DNA of 64,000 nt from Peristeroidobacter soli (GTDB lineage: Bacteria; Pseudomonadota; Gammaproteobacteria; Steroidobacterales; Steroidobacteraceae): assembly GCF_004138485.1 (NCBI RefSeq), contig NZ_RYEV01000003.1, positions 1-64,000 of the forward strand. The letters run 5' to 3'. Shown here in pieces: positions 8,536 through 18,097 of this stretch. The notes beneath the pieces were generated by a model that had not been told where the DNA came from, did not search any database, and saw only the letters and a list, made by a program, of their open reading frames with translations. The translations under genes were made by a program, and so were the position numbers. How positions within the stretch are numbered: position 1 is the stretch's first letter; each line of letters opens with the position of its first letter.

Positions 8536-9399
8536 TTACTGCTGGCGGCGTGACAGCCAGTCCACCATCGTGTTGCTGACCAGTTCGGGCGCGTCCTGCT
8601 GCACGAAGTGGTTGGCGCCAGGGACGGTCACGATGGTCAGATCTTTCTCGACCCACTGCCACGTGCCATTGAGCGCACCCGGCAGCAGCGCCTGATCCTC
8701 GAGGCCGTGGAACATCAACACCGGCGCCTTTACCTTCGGAAAGGTGAAGTTCTCCGGCGGCGGTGGCGAGCCTGGCTTCGGATAGTTGGCCTTGTAGTAG
8801 TTGAGCATCCCTTCGACATCCGATTGCTGGAACGCTTGCAGATAGCGCGGTCGTACCGCCGGATCGGTCACCCATTGGGTGAGGCGTTCCAGCGAGATGG
8901 CCTGGTGCGCATCGGGCTTCTGGAAATTGAAAGCGTACTCGCTGTTTTTCTTCTGCTCGGGATTGGTGGCGATCTCGCGCGCGATGCCGGCGGGGTGCGG
9001 CAGATTGCAGATGACCAGCAGCCGCGTGATCTCGGGCTTGCGCATCGCCACGTTCCAGGCGACCGACCCACCCCAGTCATGACCGACGATCACGGCGCGC
9101 TCGACCTGTTCCGCCTTGACCACCGCGGCAATGTCGCCCACCAATAGCGGCATGGCGTAGTTCTCCACGCCTTTGGGTTTATCGGAAAGGTTGTAGCCGC
9201 GCAGATCGACAGCGGCCGCGCGATAGCCGTGATCGGCGAGCGCGCGCATTTGTTTGCGCCACGTGTACCAGAAATCCGGAAAGCCGTGGATCATCACGAC
9301 CAGCGGTCCCTGGCCCAGTGCCGCATAGTGGATTTTCACGCCGTTGGCGTCGGCGTACTTGTGCTCGACCTGATCCCACACATCCATCGTGCCGGCCAT
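8536..9399 (-). CDS. Alpha/beta hydrolase, epoxide hydrolase-like
   Basis: A 287-residue cytoplasmic hydrolase. The oxyanion motif HGFP (38-41) and the nucleophile elbow VGHDWGG with Asp108 are those of soluble epoxide hydrolases and haloalkane dehalogenases; an Asp nucleophile excludes ordinary esterases. The DxWxxW-type [10 protein letters not shown] stretch is characteristic of epoxide hydrolases. The C-terminal GANHFVQQD supplies the His. The start at 9399 is preceded by AAGGGGGG. It is divergent from the SDR gene at 9557. The natural substrate is unknown. Confidence 0.78.
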   Translation of the reverse strand: MAGTMDVWDQVEHKYADANGVKIHYAALGQGPLVVMIHGFPDFWYTWRKQMRALADHGYRAAAVDLRGYNLSDKPKGVENYAMPLLVGDIAAVVKAEQVERAVIVGHDWGGSVAWNVAMRKPEITRLLVICNLPHPAGIAREIATNPEQKKNSEYAFNFQKPDAHQAISLERLTQWVTDPAVRPRYLQAFQQSDVEGMLNYYKANYPKPGSPPPPENFTFPKVKAPVLMFHGLEDQALLPGALNGTWQWVEKDLTIVTVPGANHFVQQDAPELVSNTMVDWLSRRQQ

Positions 9400-9556
9400 C
9401 GCGATCCCCCCCTTGCAGCTGCCGCCGACTATATAACGACGCTCGATGCGCTACTGCCCGACAGTAGGACCGGGACGCCGCTGTGAAAGCCACTCCTATG
9501 CTCACCGTGCGGATCGGGCCTATGATGAGCCGTCCTCCAACCGGTCGGAGTTTCGT

Positions 9557-10387
9557 ATGTCTCTTCGCGGCAAGACACTCTTCATCTCGGGCGCCTCGCG
9601 CGGTATCGGACTGGCGATTGCGGTGCGTGCGGCGAAAGACGGCGCCAATATCGCGATCGCGGCCAAGAGCGATCAGCCCAATCCCCGCTTGCCCGGCACC
9701 ATTCACACCGCCGCCGAAGCGATCGAAGCGGCCGGCGGCAAGGCGTTGCCCATGCAGGTCGATATTCGCGACGAGAATGCGGTCGCCGAAGCGGTGAAGA
9801 AAACCGCCGCGCATTTCGGCAGTGTCGACATCCTGGTCAACAACGCCAGCGCGATCTCGCTGACCAGTACGCTCGACACGCCGATGAAGCGTTTCGACCT
9901 GATGTTCGGTGTCAACGTTCGTGGCACGTTCGTGTGCTCGCAGGCCTGTATTCCTTATCTGAAGGAATCGGCAAAGGCCGGTCGCAATCCTCACATTCTG
10001 AATCTGTCGCCGCCGCTGAGCATGAAGCCCCGTTGGTTCGGGCCGCACGTCGCGTACACGATGGCGAAGTACGGCATGAGCATGTGTGTGCTCGGCATGG
10101 CCGAGGAGTTTCGGGCTGACGGCATCGGTGTCAACGCGCTCTGGCCTCGCACCGTCATCGCAACGGCCGCACTGAATGTCATCGCCCTGGCCGATCCGAA
10201 GAAAGGCCGCAAGCCGGAAATCATGGCGGATGCGGCGCATGTGATTCTCACGCGTGATCCTCGCAGCTGCACCGGCAACTTCTTCATCGACGATGAAGTG
10301 TTGGCCAGTGCGGGCACCACGGATCTCGATCAATACGCGGTTACGCCCGGCACCAAACAGTTCCAGCCCGACTTCTTCGTCGACTGA
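9557..10387 (+). CDS. Short-chain dehydrogenase/reductase (HSDL2-like)
   Basis: A 276-residue NAD(P)-dependent oxidoreductase. The cofactor motif is GASRGIG (12-18), followed by NNAS (95-98), candidate catalytic Ser151, Tyr167 and Lys171 in the YxxxK motif. Insertions around residues 38-50 and in the C-terminal part resemble the hydroxysteroid-dehydrogenase-like 2 subgroup of SDRs. CGGAG lies seven bases before the ATG at 9557. The next gene begins three bases after its stop, so the two are likely coupled. The substrate is not predictable. Confidence 0.78.
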   Translation: MSLRGKTLFISGASRGIGLAIAVRAAKDGANIAIAAKSDQPNPRLPGTIHTAAEAIEAAGGKALPMQVDIRDENAVAEAVKKTAAHFGSVDILVNNASAISLTSTLDTPMKRFDLMFGVNVRGTFVCSQACIPYLKESAKAGRNPHILNLSPPLSMKPRWFGPHVAYTMAKYGMSMCVLGMAEEFRADGIGVNALWPRTVIATAALNVIALADPKKGRKPEIMADAAHVILTRDPRSCTGNFFIDDEVLASAGTTDLDQYAVTPGTKQFQPDFFVD

Positions 10388-10390
10388 CCC

Positions 10391-11476
10391 GTGCGGCGGC
10401 TGGCATTTTTTCTTTTCGCGATGGTGTCGACGATGAGCGGACCGGTGCAAGCGCAATCCTCGTCTGTGGGCGGCAAGTGGGCGACGTTGGACGGCTCAGC
10501 GCCGCTGGTGATCGCGCATCGCGGTGCTTCGGGTTATCGGCCCGAGCACACGCTCGCGTCTTACATGTTGGCCATCGAGTTCGGCGCCGACTACGTCGAG
10601 CCCGATCTGGTGGCGACGCGCGACGGTCATCTGATCGCGCGTCACGAGCCTTTGCTGGACGACACCACCGATGTGAAGTCGCGGCCGGAGTTCGCGTCGC
10701 GTAGCAGCACCAAGACGCTCGACGGCAAGCAAATCACCGGCTTCTATGCCAGCGACTTCACGCTCGCGGAGATCCGTCAGCTGCGCGCCGTGCAAGCGAA
10801 TCCGGCGCGCTCGAAAGAGTTTGACGGCCAGTTCACCGTGCCCACCTTCGAAGAGATTCTGGATCTGGTCGAGCAGGAGTCGGCGCAGCGCGGCCGGCGC
10901 ATCGGCATCTATCCGGAAACCAAACATCCCGCGTTCCATCTGCAGTTGGGATTGGCGCTGGAAGATCGATTGCTGGAGGCGCTGAACCGCCGCGGTTTGA
11001 ACAAGGCCGGCACGCCAATTTTCATCCAGTCGTTCGAGAGCGCGAACTTGCAGTACTTGCGCGGCAAGACCGAGCTGCCGCTGGTGCAGCTGATGGACGA
11101 CGGCTCACTCATCTATGACGACAGCGGCAAGCACGTCGCGCGAGTCGCCATCCCTGAGCATGGCGATCCCCGCGGTAGCGAGCGACCGAACAGTCTCGCC
11201 GACGTGGCGAAGTATGCGAACGCGATCGGGCCGTGGAAGCGACAGATCCTGCGTGATGTTGGACAACCGAAGTTGTTGACGACGACGGTGATCGACCAGG
11301 CTCATCAAGCCGGGCTGCGCGTGCACACCTACACCTTCCGCAACGAGCCCGCGACGCTGGCGCCTGAGTACAACAACGATCCGCTGCAGGAGTACCGACG
11401 CTTTTACGAGCTGGGCATCGACGGCGTGTTTTCCGATTTCTCCGATACCGCGCTCAAGGCGCGGGCGTCACGCTGA
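10391..11476 (+). CDS. glpQ: Periplasmic glycerophosphodiester phosphodiesterase
   Basis: A 361-residue exported GDPD. After a signal peptide (cleavage near VQAQ, residue 21), the catalytic motif HRGASGYRPEHT carries His43, Arg44 and Glu52. Glu70 and Asp72 (YVEPDL) are metal ligands and His85 is the second catalytic His. The long insertion and total length match periplasmic GlpQ rather than the short cytosolic UgpQ. It would release glycerol-3-phosphate from phospholipid head groups. The start is GTG at 10391, right behind the SDR stop. Its 3' end overlaps the convergent lipoprotein hydrolase gene by 23 bases. Confidence 0.85.
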   Translation: MRRLAFFLFAMVSTMSGPVQAQSSSVGGKWATLDGSAPLVIAHRGASGYRPEHTLASYMLAIEFGADYVEPDLVATRDGHLIARHEPLLDDTTDVKSRPEFASRSSTKTLDGKQITGFYASDFTLAEIRQLRAVQANPARSKEFDGQFTVPTFEEILDLVEQESAQRGRRIGIYPETKHPAFHLQLGLALEDRLLEALNRRGLNKAGTPIFIQSFESANLQYLRGKTELPLVQLMDDGSLIYDDSGKHVARVAIPEHGDPRGSERPNSLADVAKYANAIGPWKRQILRDVGQPKLLTTTVIDQAHQAGLRVHTYTFRNEPATLAPEYNNDPLQEYRRFYELGIDGVFSDFSDTALKARASR

Positions 11477-12278
11477 TCGACGGCCAGTCACGCACCCAAC
11501 AGCACACGTGATCGAACCCTTCGAGGGTTCGCTGTTGTGCTCGAGGATATCGAGCGAAGTATCGTTCGGTGGTTGCTGGCGGCACGACCAGATCGTTCGC
11601 GCCGCGCAGATGTAACTCGGGCCACAGATGCGGCTGGTCGCTCAGCGCCGGATTGAGCGACTGCGACAGTCGCAGATACTGGTGATGGTCGGTCCAGGCG
11701 TCCGTATCCAGGTTGGCGCCGATGGTAACGACGGACGCGACGTCTTCGAGCCGCTCCGCAATCAATACAGCCAGCGTGCCACCACCGCTGTAACCAACCA
11801 GTGCAACGCTTTTGGCGCCGACGCGTCGCTGTACCTCGCGCACGGTTGCCACCATGCTCTCGACTACTTCGATTGAATAACGTGCGCCGGTCCAAAGCTC
11901 GAAGTTACATTTGTCCGAGCGAAGGCTGTTGTAGCACGGACGTGTGACATACGCGCCGGGCGCCGGCGAGCGCATCAACATTTCCAATGCCACCGGCTCG
12001 CGGGTGGTGGGGTCGTCGCTGGGAGTGCGGCCGAGCCAGGGTATGCCGTCGCTTTCCAGAAAGATCGTCACCGGCCCTGAAGCAGTGGAATCATTGGCAT
12101 GATCGACCCCGGCGCTGCGTTTCAGATAAACGATGCTGGGAAACGTGCCCGCCTCGATGGGAACGACTTCGAGGCCGGCCTCGCGGGCTCGCTGATCCAG
12201 CCGTTGCCCGGGCGAGGTGCAGCCGGCGAGCAGCAGCGTCGCGGCCAGCACGGCATTAAGGGCAACCCTGATGTTCAT
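11454..12278 (-). CDS. Lipoprotein alpha/beta hydrolase
   Basis: A 274-residue protein with a lipobox LLLAGC (Cys20) and an alpha/beta-hydrolase fold. The nucleophile elbow is GYSGGG (Ser164), followed by a possible acid in HLRGANDLVVPP and a His in EGFDHVCCW. Two cysteine pairs (PCYN, DKCN; HVCC) could form disulfides in the periplasm. No specific family beyond serine hydrolase can be named. It is monocistronic, and its C-terminus overlaps the end of glpQ in the opposite orientation. Confidence 0.65.
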   Translation of the reverse strand: MNIRVALNAVLAATLLLAGCTSPGQRLDQRAREAGLEVVPIEAGTFPSIVYLKRSAGVDHANDSTASGPVTIFLESDGIPWLGRTPSDDPTTREPVALEMLMRSPAPGAYVTRPCYNSLRSDKCNFELWTGARYSIEVVESMVATVREVQRRVGAKSVALVGYSGGGTLAVLIAERLEDVASVVTIGANLDTDAWTDHHQYLRLSQSLNPALSDQPHLWPELHLRGANDLVVPPATTERYFARYPRAQQRTLEGFDHVCCWVRDWPSISVTPAP

Positions 12279-12440
12279 GACTCGCGATTGCGACCTGCGT
12301 CACAACGGAAGTCAACCCTCGGCGGCACAGTTCGCCCGGCCCTGAAGGCCAGAGGCCTGCACTTAAGACCCGTTGCGGTCGCGGGACAGTGGCGGATAAC
12401 TACGCACAGCTCATACGAATAAACCAAGGGAGAGCTTGCA

Positions 12441-14801
12441 ATGAAGGTAGCGGCGCTGAGAGCAGCCGGACGGACGCTGGCCGCATGGATGGGCGGCGTG
12501 GCACTGCTCGCGATGGCCCCATTGGCGCAGGCCATTCCGCCGTCCTTCAGTGGCCAGGTCAATATTCCCATTCCGACCGGGGTCAGCCAGTCGGTGGTCG
12601 TCAATATGCGCGCGGCCGGCGCGATCAGCGGCTCGCCTCTGATCGATATCGGCACCGGCCAGGGCGTGGTGTTCGTCAACGGCACGCCAAGCGGCAACTT
12701 GCTCGTCGGCCTCTACAATCCCAGCGGCGCCGGCGGCGTTTGCGTCCAGATCACAAACAATGGTTACACGCCCAACCCCAGCGACGTGTTGACCGTGCCG
12801 CTCACGGCGACCAATGCCATAGGTGAAAGCGGGAACGCCACCGTTACGATCAACAATGCCGCGGGCACGGGCATCGTGACTCCGGGCAACCAAGCCCAGG
12901 AGGCGGCTTGCGCCGACCCGAACCAGGACCCCATCGCGACCATCAACGGCGGCAACCGCACGATCGCCGACACCGACGGCGCGCCGGGCGAGAATGTGAC
13001 ATTCAGCGCCACCGCGAGCGATCCGGAAGGCGAGACGCTCAGCTACGCCTGGTACGGCAGCGATGGTGAAACGCAGCTTTCCACATCGCCGAACCCGACG
13101 CTCGCGCTGCCGGATGGCGTCTCATTAGTACGCCTGCTCGTGTTCGACCAGTCGGGGGGCGGCAGCGTCGTCTCCGAAGTTACGATCACCGTCGGCGACG
13201 CGAGCGGACCCACCGCGAACGCGGGTGGGAGTCGCAACGTCGAAGACAACGACGCTGAAGACGGCGCATTGGTTACGCTCGACGGCAGCCTGTCCACCGA
13301 TACCGATGGCACGATCGTGACCTATCGATGGTCGCTCATCACGGGCGGCGAGACGGAAACCTTGCTCGGCTCCAGTGCCTCGCCGACGCTGCAGGTCCGC
13401 TTGCCGGCCGGCGACAATCTCATTCAGTTGCTCGTCATCGATAACGCCGGCCTGCAAGGCTCGGATACCGTGACCATCACGGTCGCCGATGGTCCGGCGA
13501 TCACGACGCTCTCCGACATTCCGAACCTGTCGCCGAATCAGCGGCGCGTCGCACTGGCGTTGGATCGTATCTGTGGCCAGCTGCGCGAGCTGTCCGAGCT
13601 CACGTCGGATCAGCAGGATCTGTTGATCCGTTGCAACGGCCTGCAGATCAACAACACGACGGACAATCAGCGCGACGCGCTCGACGAGTTGGTGGCTGAC
13701 GATTTCGCCGTCGCCCGCACGCAGACGCTACTCTTCGCGAACACTCAGTACGCCAGCGTGATGGATCGCTTGATGGCGCTGCGTGGCGGCGCGAAGGGCT
13801 TGAGCCTGGCGGGCCTCAACATCATCGTCGATGGCAAGTCGGTGCCGCTGGCACAGTTGCACGACATGGTGACGGGTCTGTTGGGCGGCGGCGCCAGTGC
13901 CGATGACGAGCCGGGCGGCTTGCTCAGCGACAAGTGGGGCATGTGGGCGCGGGGCAATTACAGCTTCGGCGAGAAGGATCGTTCCAGCAGCAGCCCGGCC
14001 TTCGATGCCGATCAATGGGCGCTGGTCGGCGGCCTCGACTATCGATTCAGCGACCAGCTGGTCGGTGGCGTGTCGCTTGCGTACGGACAATCCAGCATCG
14101 ACTTCAATCCGCGCAAAGAAGGCGGTCTCGATACGGATACCTGGGCCGTCTCCTTGTACGGCTCCGCGTATGTGGCCCGGAACCTTTACTTCGATGCCAT
14201 CGTCAACGTCGCCAACGCCGACTACGGCGCCGATCGCAATATCACTTACGTGGACGGCACCGGTCTGGTGAACGCCGATGCGCGTGGCGACACCAGCGGC
14301 ATGACCTATAGCGCCGGTCTCTCGGGCGGCTATGACTTCCTGGTGGGCGGCCTGACGTTGTCGCCGACTATCGGCTTCTACTACATCGACGCCACCATCG
14401 ACAGCTTCACCGAGCGCGGCGCCGCCGGCTTGAACCTGATTTACGACGAGCAGACGTTCCAATCATTCACCGGCAACCTGGGCTTCCGCGTCACGTATGC
14501 GTGGAATCTGAGCTGGGGCGTGCTGTTGCCTCACCTGCGCGTCGACTACGTGCGCGAGTTCAAGGACGACGTCGATGTGTTCGGCGTACGTTTCGCGGCG
14601 GATCCGAACGCGACGAGCGCGCCGCCGATTCTGGTGGAGACCGACAATCCCGACGAGTCGTACTGGCGCCTGGCCACCGGTCTGTCGGCGCAGTTCATCC
14701 ACGGCATTTCAGGATACATCGAGTATCAGCGCCTGGAGAGTTTCGAGTTCATCAGCTTCCAGGACGTGAGCATGGGTCTGCGCTTCCAAAAGAGCTTTTG
14801 A
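12441..14801 (+). CDS. Autotransporter with Ig/PKD-like passenger repeats
   Basis: A 786-residue type V secreted protein. The signal peptide is about residues 1-31. The passenger has an N-terminal Ig-like region (about 32-145) and two related PKD-like repeats (about 172-255 and 262-345), each with an N/S-R-x-x-x-D-x-D opening and a C-terminal VTITV strand. A helical linker (about 350-495, NQRRVALALD) leads to a beta-barrel from MWARG at residue 501 to the terminal Phe (RFQKSF). The barrel fits the AT-domain length of about 280 residues. AGGGAGAG-like purine-rich SD precedes the ATG. The caspase gene starts one base after its stop. Confidence 0.82.
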   Translation: MKVAALRAAGRTLAAWMGGVALLAMAPLAQAIPPSFSGQVNIPIPTGVSQSVVVNMRAAGAISGSPLIDIGTGQGVVFVNGTPSGNLLVGLYNPSGAGGVCVQITNNGYTPNPSDVLTVPLTATNAIGESGNATVTINNAAGTGIVTPGNQAQEAACADPNQDPIATINGGNRTIADTDGAPGENVTFSATASDPEGETLSYAWYGSDGETQLSTSPNPTLALPDGVSLVRLLVFDQSGGGSVVSEVTITVGDASGPTANAGGSRNVEDNDAEDGALVTLDGSLSTDTDGTIVTYRWSLITGGETETLLGSSASPTLQVRLPAGDNLIQLLVIDNAGLQGSDTVTITVADGPAITTLSDIPNLSPNQRRVALALDRICGQLRELSELTSDQQDLLIRCNGLQINNTTDNQRDALDELVADDFAVARTQTLLFANTQYASVMDRLMALRGGAKGLSLAGLNIIVDGKSVPLAQLHDMVTGLLGGGASADDEPGGLLSDKWGMWARGNYSFGEKDRSSSSPAFDADQWALVGGLDYRFSDQLVGGVSLAYGQSSIDFNPRKEGGLDTDTWAVSLYGSAYVARNLYFDAIVNVANADYGADRNITYVDGTGLVNADARGDTSGMTYSAGLSGGYDFLVGGLTLSPTIGFYYIDATIDSFTERGAAGLNLIYDEQTFQSFTGNLGFRVTYAWNLSWGVLLPHLRVDYVREFKDDVDVFGVRFAADPNATSAPPILVETDNPDESYWRLATGLSAQFIHGISGYIEYQRLESFEFISFQDVSMGLRFQKSF

Positions 14802-14802
14802 C

Positions 14803-16422
14803 ATGAAAACGCCGCAGCTGCCGAAGACTCTGGGTCGAATCACTGCGCTGTTGGCGCCGAGCCTGTTCGTCATCGCTTCGGCGGCGGCGCCCACTCAGGG
14901 CATGGTGAAGCGTTCCGATCTGGAGATCGTCGATTGTCTGTTGCCGGGCCAGGTGCGCCAGCTCGGCAACAGCAGCTTCCTGTCGCAACGGCGACCGATT
15001 CGGACCACGGCGTCGGAGTGTTCGATTCGCGGCGGCGAGTACGTCGCTTACGATCGCGCCGATCTGCAATCAGCGCTGCGCATCTGGATGCAGGCCGCCG
15101 AGTCGGGCGATGTGGAGGCACAGACCAACGTCGGCGAGATCTACGAGCGCGGCATGGGTGTCGCACCGGACTACGAAGCCGCCGCGAAGTGGTATCAGAA
15201 GGCGGCGGACAAGAACTTCGGTCGCGCGCTGTTCAATCTGGGCACGATGTATGAGCAGGGGCTGGGTGTGCCGCAGGATCAGCTCAAGGCGCTGAACCTG
15301 TATCGTCAGGCGTGGGGCGTGCCGGCGGACAACATCATTTTCACGTCGGCCGCGCAGCGCGAGCAGGACCAGCTTCGCAAGGAGCTCGATGCCGCCATCG
15401 CGGAGAAAGATGCGCAACTCGGCCTGCTGCAGAAACAGCTGAAGGATCTGCAGGAACAGCTTGCGAAGCAGCCGGCCGTCGAACAGGCCGCCGACAACGG
15501 CAGCAAGGAGGTCGAAGCGCTGAAGCGCTGGATCGCGCAGCTCGAATCGGAGCGTCGCAAGAGCACCGAGCGCCTGGCCGGCATTCCCAAGACACGCACT
15601 CCGCAGGGCACGACCGAACTGGCGCAGCTGCCGCCGACTGCCGACGAGCGCACGCTCGAAGGCATGAACTTCGGCCGTTACTACGCCATCGTCATCGGCA
15701 ACCAGAATTATCAGAGCATCGAGAGCCTGCAGACTCCGAAGTACGACGCGGCCCGTGCCGCGCGCATCCTGGCCGATCGCTATGGATTCACGGTGTCGAT
15801 TCTGGAAGACGCCAACGATGTAACCATGTTGAAGGCGATCAATGATCTGAACGCGGTGCTCAAGCCCGAGGACAACCTGCTCATTTATTACGCCGGTCAC
15901 GGCGCGCGCCTGCGCAGTGGCAAGAGCGAGGCGGGCTATTGGCTGCCGGTGAATGCGGATGCGCCGCCAAAGGACACTTACTGGGTGCCGAACGAGCAGA
16001 TCACCGGTCACCTCGGCCGCTTGCCCGCGAAGCGCGTGCTCGTGGTTGCGGACTCGTGCTACGCGGGTCTGCTGTCGACAGATCCGAGCTATCTGTTCCT
16101 CAACGACAAGGTCACTTACTCGAAGGACTACATCAAATTCAAACTGCCGAAGCGTGCGCGGCTGTTGTTGTCATCGGGCGGCGATAAACCGGTGCTCGAT
16201 GAAGGCAGCGGCGGCAATTCGGTATTCGCGCGCGCGTTCCTCGATGAGCTGGAGAGCAATCAGGGCATTCTCTCCAGCCCGGAGCTGTTCAGCCGCATTC
16301 GCAAGCGCGTCGAGATTGCCGCGCATAAGAACAAATTCGTGCAGGTGCCCGAGTTCAAGTCGATCAAGGGCGCCGGGCACGAAGTCGGCGATTTCTTCTT
16401 CGTGCCGCGGGCCAGGAGTTAA
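14803..16422 (+). CDS. Exported Sel1-repeat/coiled-coil caspase-family (C14) protein
   Basis: A 539-residue protein with a hydrophobic leader (about 10-30). Two Sel1 repeats (about 85-160: NVGEIYERGMGV, NLGTMYEQGLGV) are followed by a coiled coil (about 185-255) and a C-terminal caspase-like protease domain (about 285-535). The catalytic dyad is visible: His366 in YYAGHG and Cys419 in DSCYAG. Bacterial metacaspase-type enzymes cleave after basic residues or Asp depending on subgroup. The start is one base after the autotransporter stop, so the two are translated together. Export would place the protease in the periplasm or on the surface. Confidence 0.82.
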   Translation: MKTPQLPKTLGRITALLAPSLFVIASAAAPTQGMVKRSDLEIVDCLLPGQVRQLGNSSFLSQRRPIRTTASECSIRGGEYVAYDRADLQSALRIWMQAAESGDVEAQTNVGEIYERGMGVAPDYEAAAKWYQKAADKNFGRALFNLGTMYEQGLGVPQDQLKALNLYRQAWGVPADNIIFTSAAQREQDQLRKELDAAIAEKDAQLGLLQKQLKDLQEQLAKQPAVEQAADNGSKEVEALKRWIAQLESERRKSTERLAGIPKTRTPQGTTELAQLPPTADERTLEGMNFGRYYAIVIGNQNYQSIESLQTPKYDAARAARILADRYGFTVSILEDANDVTMLKAINDLNAVLKPEDNLLIYYAGHGARLRSGKSEAGYWLPVNADAPPKDTYWVPNEQITGHLGRLPAKRVLVVADSCYAGLLSTDPSYLFLNDKVTYSKDYIKFKLPKRARLLLSSGGDKPVLDEGSGGNSVFARAFLDELESNQGILSSPELFSRIRKRVEIAAHKNKFVQVPEFKSIKGAGHEVGDFFFVPRARS

Positions 16423-17195
16423 CCGCCGCGGCCGACTACGCCGCCGCCGTCGATCACGATGGTCTGACCGGTCATGAACGAACCGCTCGGACCGGCGAGG
16501 AACACGGCGGCACCGGCGATCTCATCCGGCTCGCCGATACGACGCAGCGGATAAGCCTTCACCGTCTGCTGGTAGACTTTCGGGTCTTCCCACAACGTGC
16601 GCGCGAAGTCGGTGCGGACCAGGCCGGGCGCGATGCAATTGGCGCGAATGTTCTTCGGGCCCCACTCGGCGCAGAGGTTGCGCGCCAGCGCCATGTCCGC
16701 CGCTTTCGACAAGCCATACACGCCGAGCGTGGACGAGCCGACCAGACCGGCGATGGATGAAATGATGACGATGGAGCCGCCGCCCCGTTCCGCCATCTGC
16801 GGCAGCACCATGTTGCACAACCAGAAGTTGCTGCGAACGTTGCTGCTCATCACTTTTTCATAGGCATCGTCCGGCATGTCGATGGACGGGCCGTAATAAG
16901 GATTGACCGCGGCGTTACAGACCAGCACGTCGATGCCGCCCCAATGTTTGAGGGTGTCGTCCACCAGCTTCTGCAGGTCTTCCTTGCGGCTGATGTTGCA
17001 GGCGAGCGCGATGGCTTCGCCGCCCTTGGCCTGGATCGACTTGACCACCGCTTCGCAGGCGTCGAGCTTGCGGCTGGTAACCACGACTTTCGCGCCATGT
17101 TCCGCCATGCGCTCGGCGATGGCGCGACCGATGCCGCGACTCGAACCGGTAATCACCGCAACTTTGCCGGTGAGATCGAACAGAGTGGAAGTCAT
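16419..17195 (-). CDS. SDR family oxidoreductase
   Basis: A 258-residue short-chain dehydrogenase. The cofactor loop is TGSSRGIG (16-23), with CNAA in place of NNAG (93-96), catalytic Ser147, Tyr160 and Lys164, and the C-terminal MTGQTIVIDGG signature. Length and motifs fit FabG/BDH-like classical SDRs acting on 3-oxoacyl or secondary-alcohol substrates. The start at 17195 follows a GGGGA site; the open frame runs further upstream without support. It is convergent with the caspase gene, overlapping by four bases. Confidence 0.8.
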   Translation of the reverse strand: MTSTLFDLTGKVAVITGSSRGIGRAIAERMAEHGAKVVVTSRKLDACEAVVKSIQAKGGEAIALACNISRKEDLQKLVDDTLKHWGGIDVLVCNAAVNPYYGPSIDMPDDAYEKVMSSNVRSNFWLCNMVLPQMAERGGGSIVIISSIAGLVGSSTLGVYGLSKAADMALARNLCAEWGPKNIRANCIAPGLVRTDFARTLWEDPKVYQQTVKAYPLRRIGEPDEIAGAAVFLAGPSGSFMTGQTIVIDGGGVVGRGG

Positions 17196-17418
17196 GACGC
17201 ATTCCCCAGGCGATGAGGGAATGGATGATAACGAAGCGGCCGGCATGGCTGAGAAAAGTTTCGTCGGGCGCTCTGCAGGTCGGAAATGCGCGACCAACTT
17301 GCGGTTCTGTGCACCCTGTCGCTAAACGGCAGCAACCACGTGCCGATGTCTCCGACTAAGCCTGCGGAACTGCCTACGCGAGCGGAACGTTCTGAGACCG
17401 AAGCGACGTGAGGTTCAT

Positions 17419-17610
17419 ATGAAATCCACTCAACAATGGGGCAAGCATCTACGCGAGATGGTGAACGCCAGCATGGATCCCATGGTCTACGCTCTGCAGT
17501 GGGCCCAGGATCCGCGCTGTATGCAGCGAGGCCTGCAACATCGACGCGTCGGCGCGCTGATTGAACGTAATGCGACCGTTTGCCGGCTGTGGCAGGGCAA
17601 GCCACGCTGA
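17419..17610 (+). CDS. Small basic protein, unknown
   Basis: A 63-residue ORF with an ATG at 17419 and GAGG six bases upstream. The product is basic (many Arg/His) with two cysteines and three tryptophans, and has no signal peptide or recognisable motif. It lies in a 500-base gap between the SDR gene and the DUF559-like gene. The good ribosome-binding site is the only positive evidence for translation. It could be a regulatory small protein or a chance frame. Confidence 0.35.
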   Translation: MKSTQQWGKHLREMVNASMDPMVYALQWAQDPRCMQRGLQHRRVGALIERNATVCRLWQGKPR

Positions 17611-17699
17611 TTTTCGCAGGGTTGGCTGGGCCAATTTCTCGGCAAACCCCCAATCAATTGAGTTAAATCGCCACGGGCGCGGCAGGTACGCTGCGCTCC

Positions 17700-18014
17700 A
17701 TGCTGAGCAAAGACTTCAAGGATCGAAGCGCCAGGGACCGGATGGCGAGCGAAACGCAGGCGCTCGCGGAGTTGCTCGCCACGCGCGAGCTGCGTGAATT
17801 CCCCCTGACCCGCCACTGTGAAATCGGCCCGTTCGTGGTCGAGTACCTGTTCGCCGAACAGGCGCTGGTCGTCGAGCTCCAGCCTTCGGACACGCGCCTC
17901 AAATTCCTCACCGATATGGGCTACGACGTGCTCGCGGTCGATTCCCGCGAGTTGGTTCGCCATCCCAGGCGGGTTCTCGGCCGGTTGCGCGCGGCGTTAA
18001 GGGGTAATTCATGA
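17700..18014 (+). CDS. DUF559-like small nuclease-fold protein
   Basis: A 104-residue protein. The middle matches the short DUF559 pattern: RHCEIGPFVVEYLFAEQALVVEL, then a Thr/Lys-containing helix, then GYDVLAVDSRELVRHP. DUF559 proteins have a restriction-endonuclease-like fold related to very-short-patch-repair nucleases. The expected second acidic residue (LVVEL) is present, but the usual N-terminal part is short, so activity is uncertain. It sits just upstream of the Xre/RES module and ends 83 bases before the antitoxin start. Confidence 0.55.
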   Translation: MLSKDFKDRSARDRMASETQALAELLATRELREFPLTRHCEIGPFVVEYLFAEQALVVELQPSDTRLKFLTDMGYDVLAVDSRELVRHPRRVLGRLRAALRGNS

Positions 18015-18059
18015 CTGATTTAGCGGTCTCGGAGTTGCACTGGCATTCAGTCCAGAATT

Positions 18060-18081
18060 GGAGTAATTTCGCTATTACTCC
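18060..18081. promoter_or_regulatory. Palindromic operator in front of the Xre/RES operon
   Basis: Perfect 8-base arms GGAGTAAT (18060-18067) and ATTACTCC (18074-18081) are separated by six bases. The palindrome lies directly upstream of a strong ribosome-binding site (GGAGGA, 18085-18090) and the paired ATGs at 18098/18101. Xre-type antitoxins of RES modules autoregulate by binding short palindromes at their promoters, so this is the probable operator. Confidence 0.6.
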
Positions 18082-18097
18082 ATTGGAGGACTTGGCC

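Noticed and set aside
16171-16380. Minus-strand ORF inside the caspase gene
   Set aside because: It lies antisense to the catalytic domain of a clear gene and has neither ribosome-binding site nor family features.
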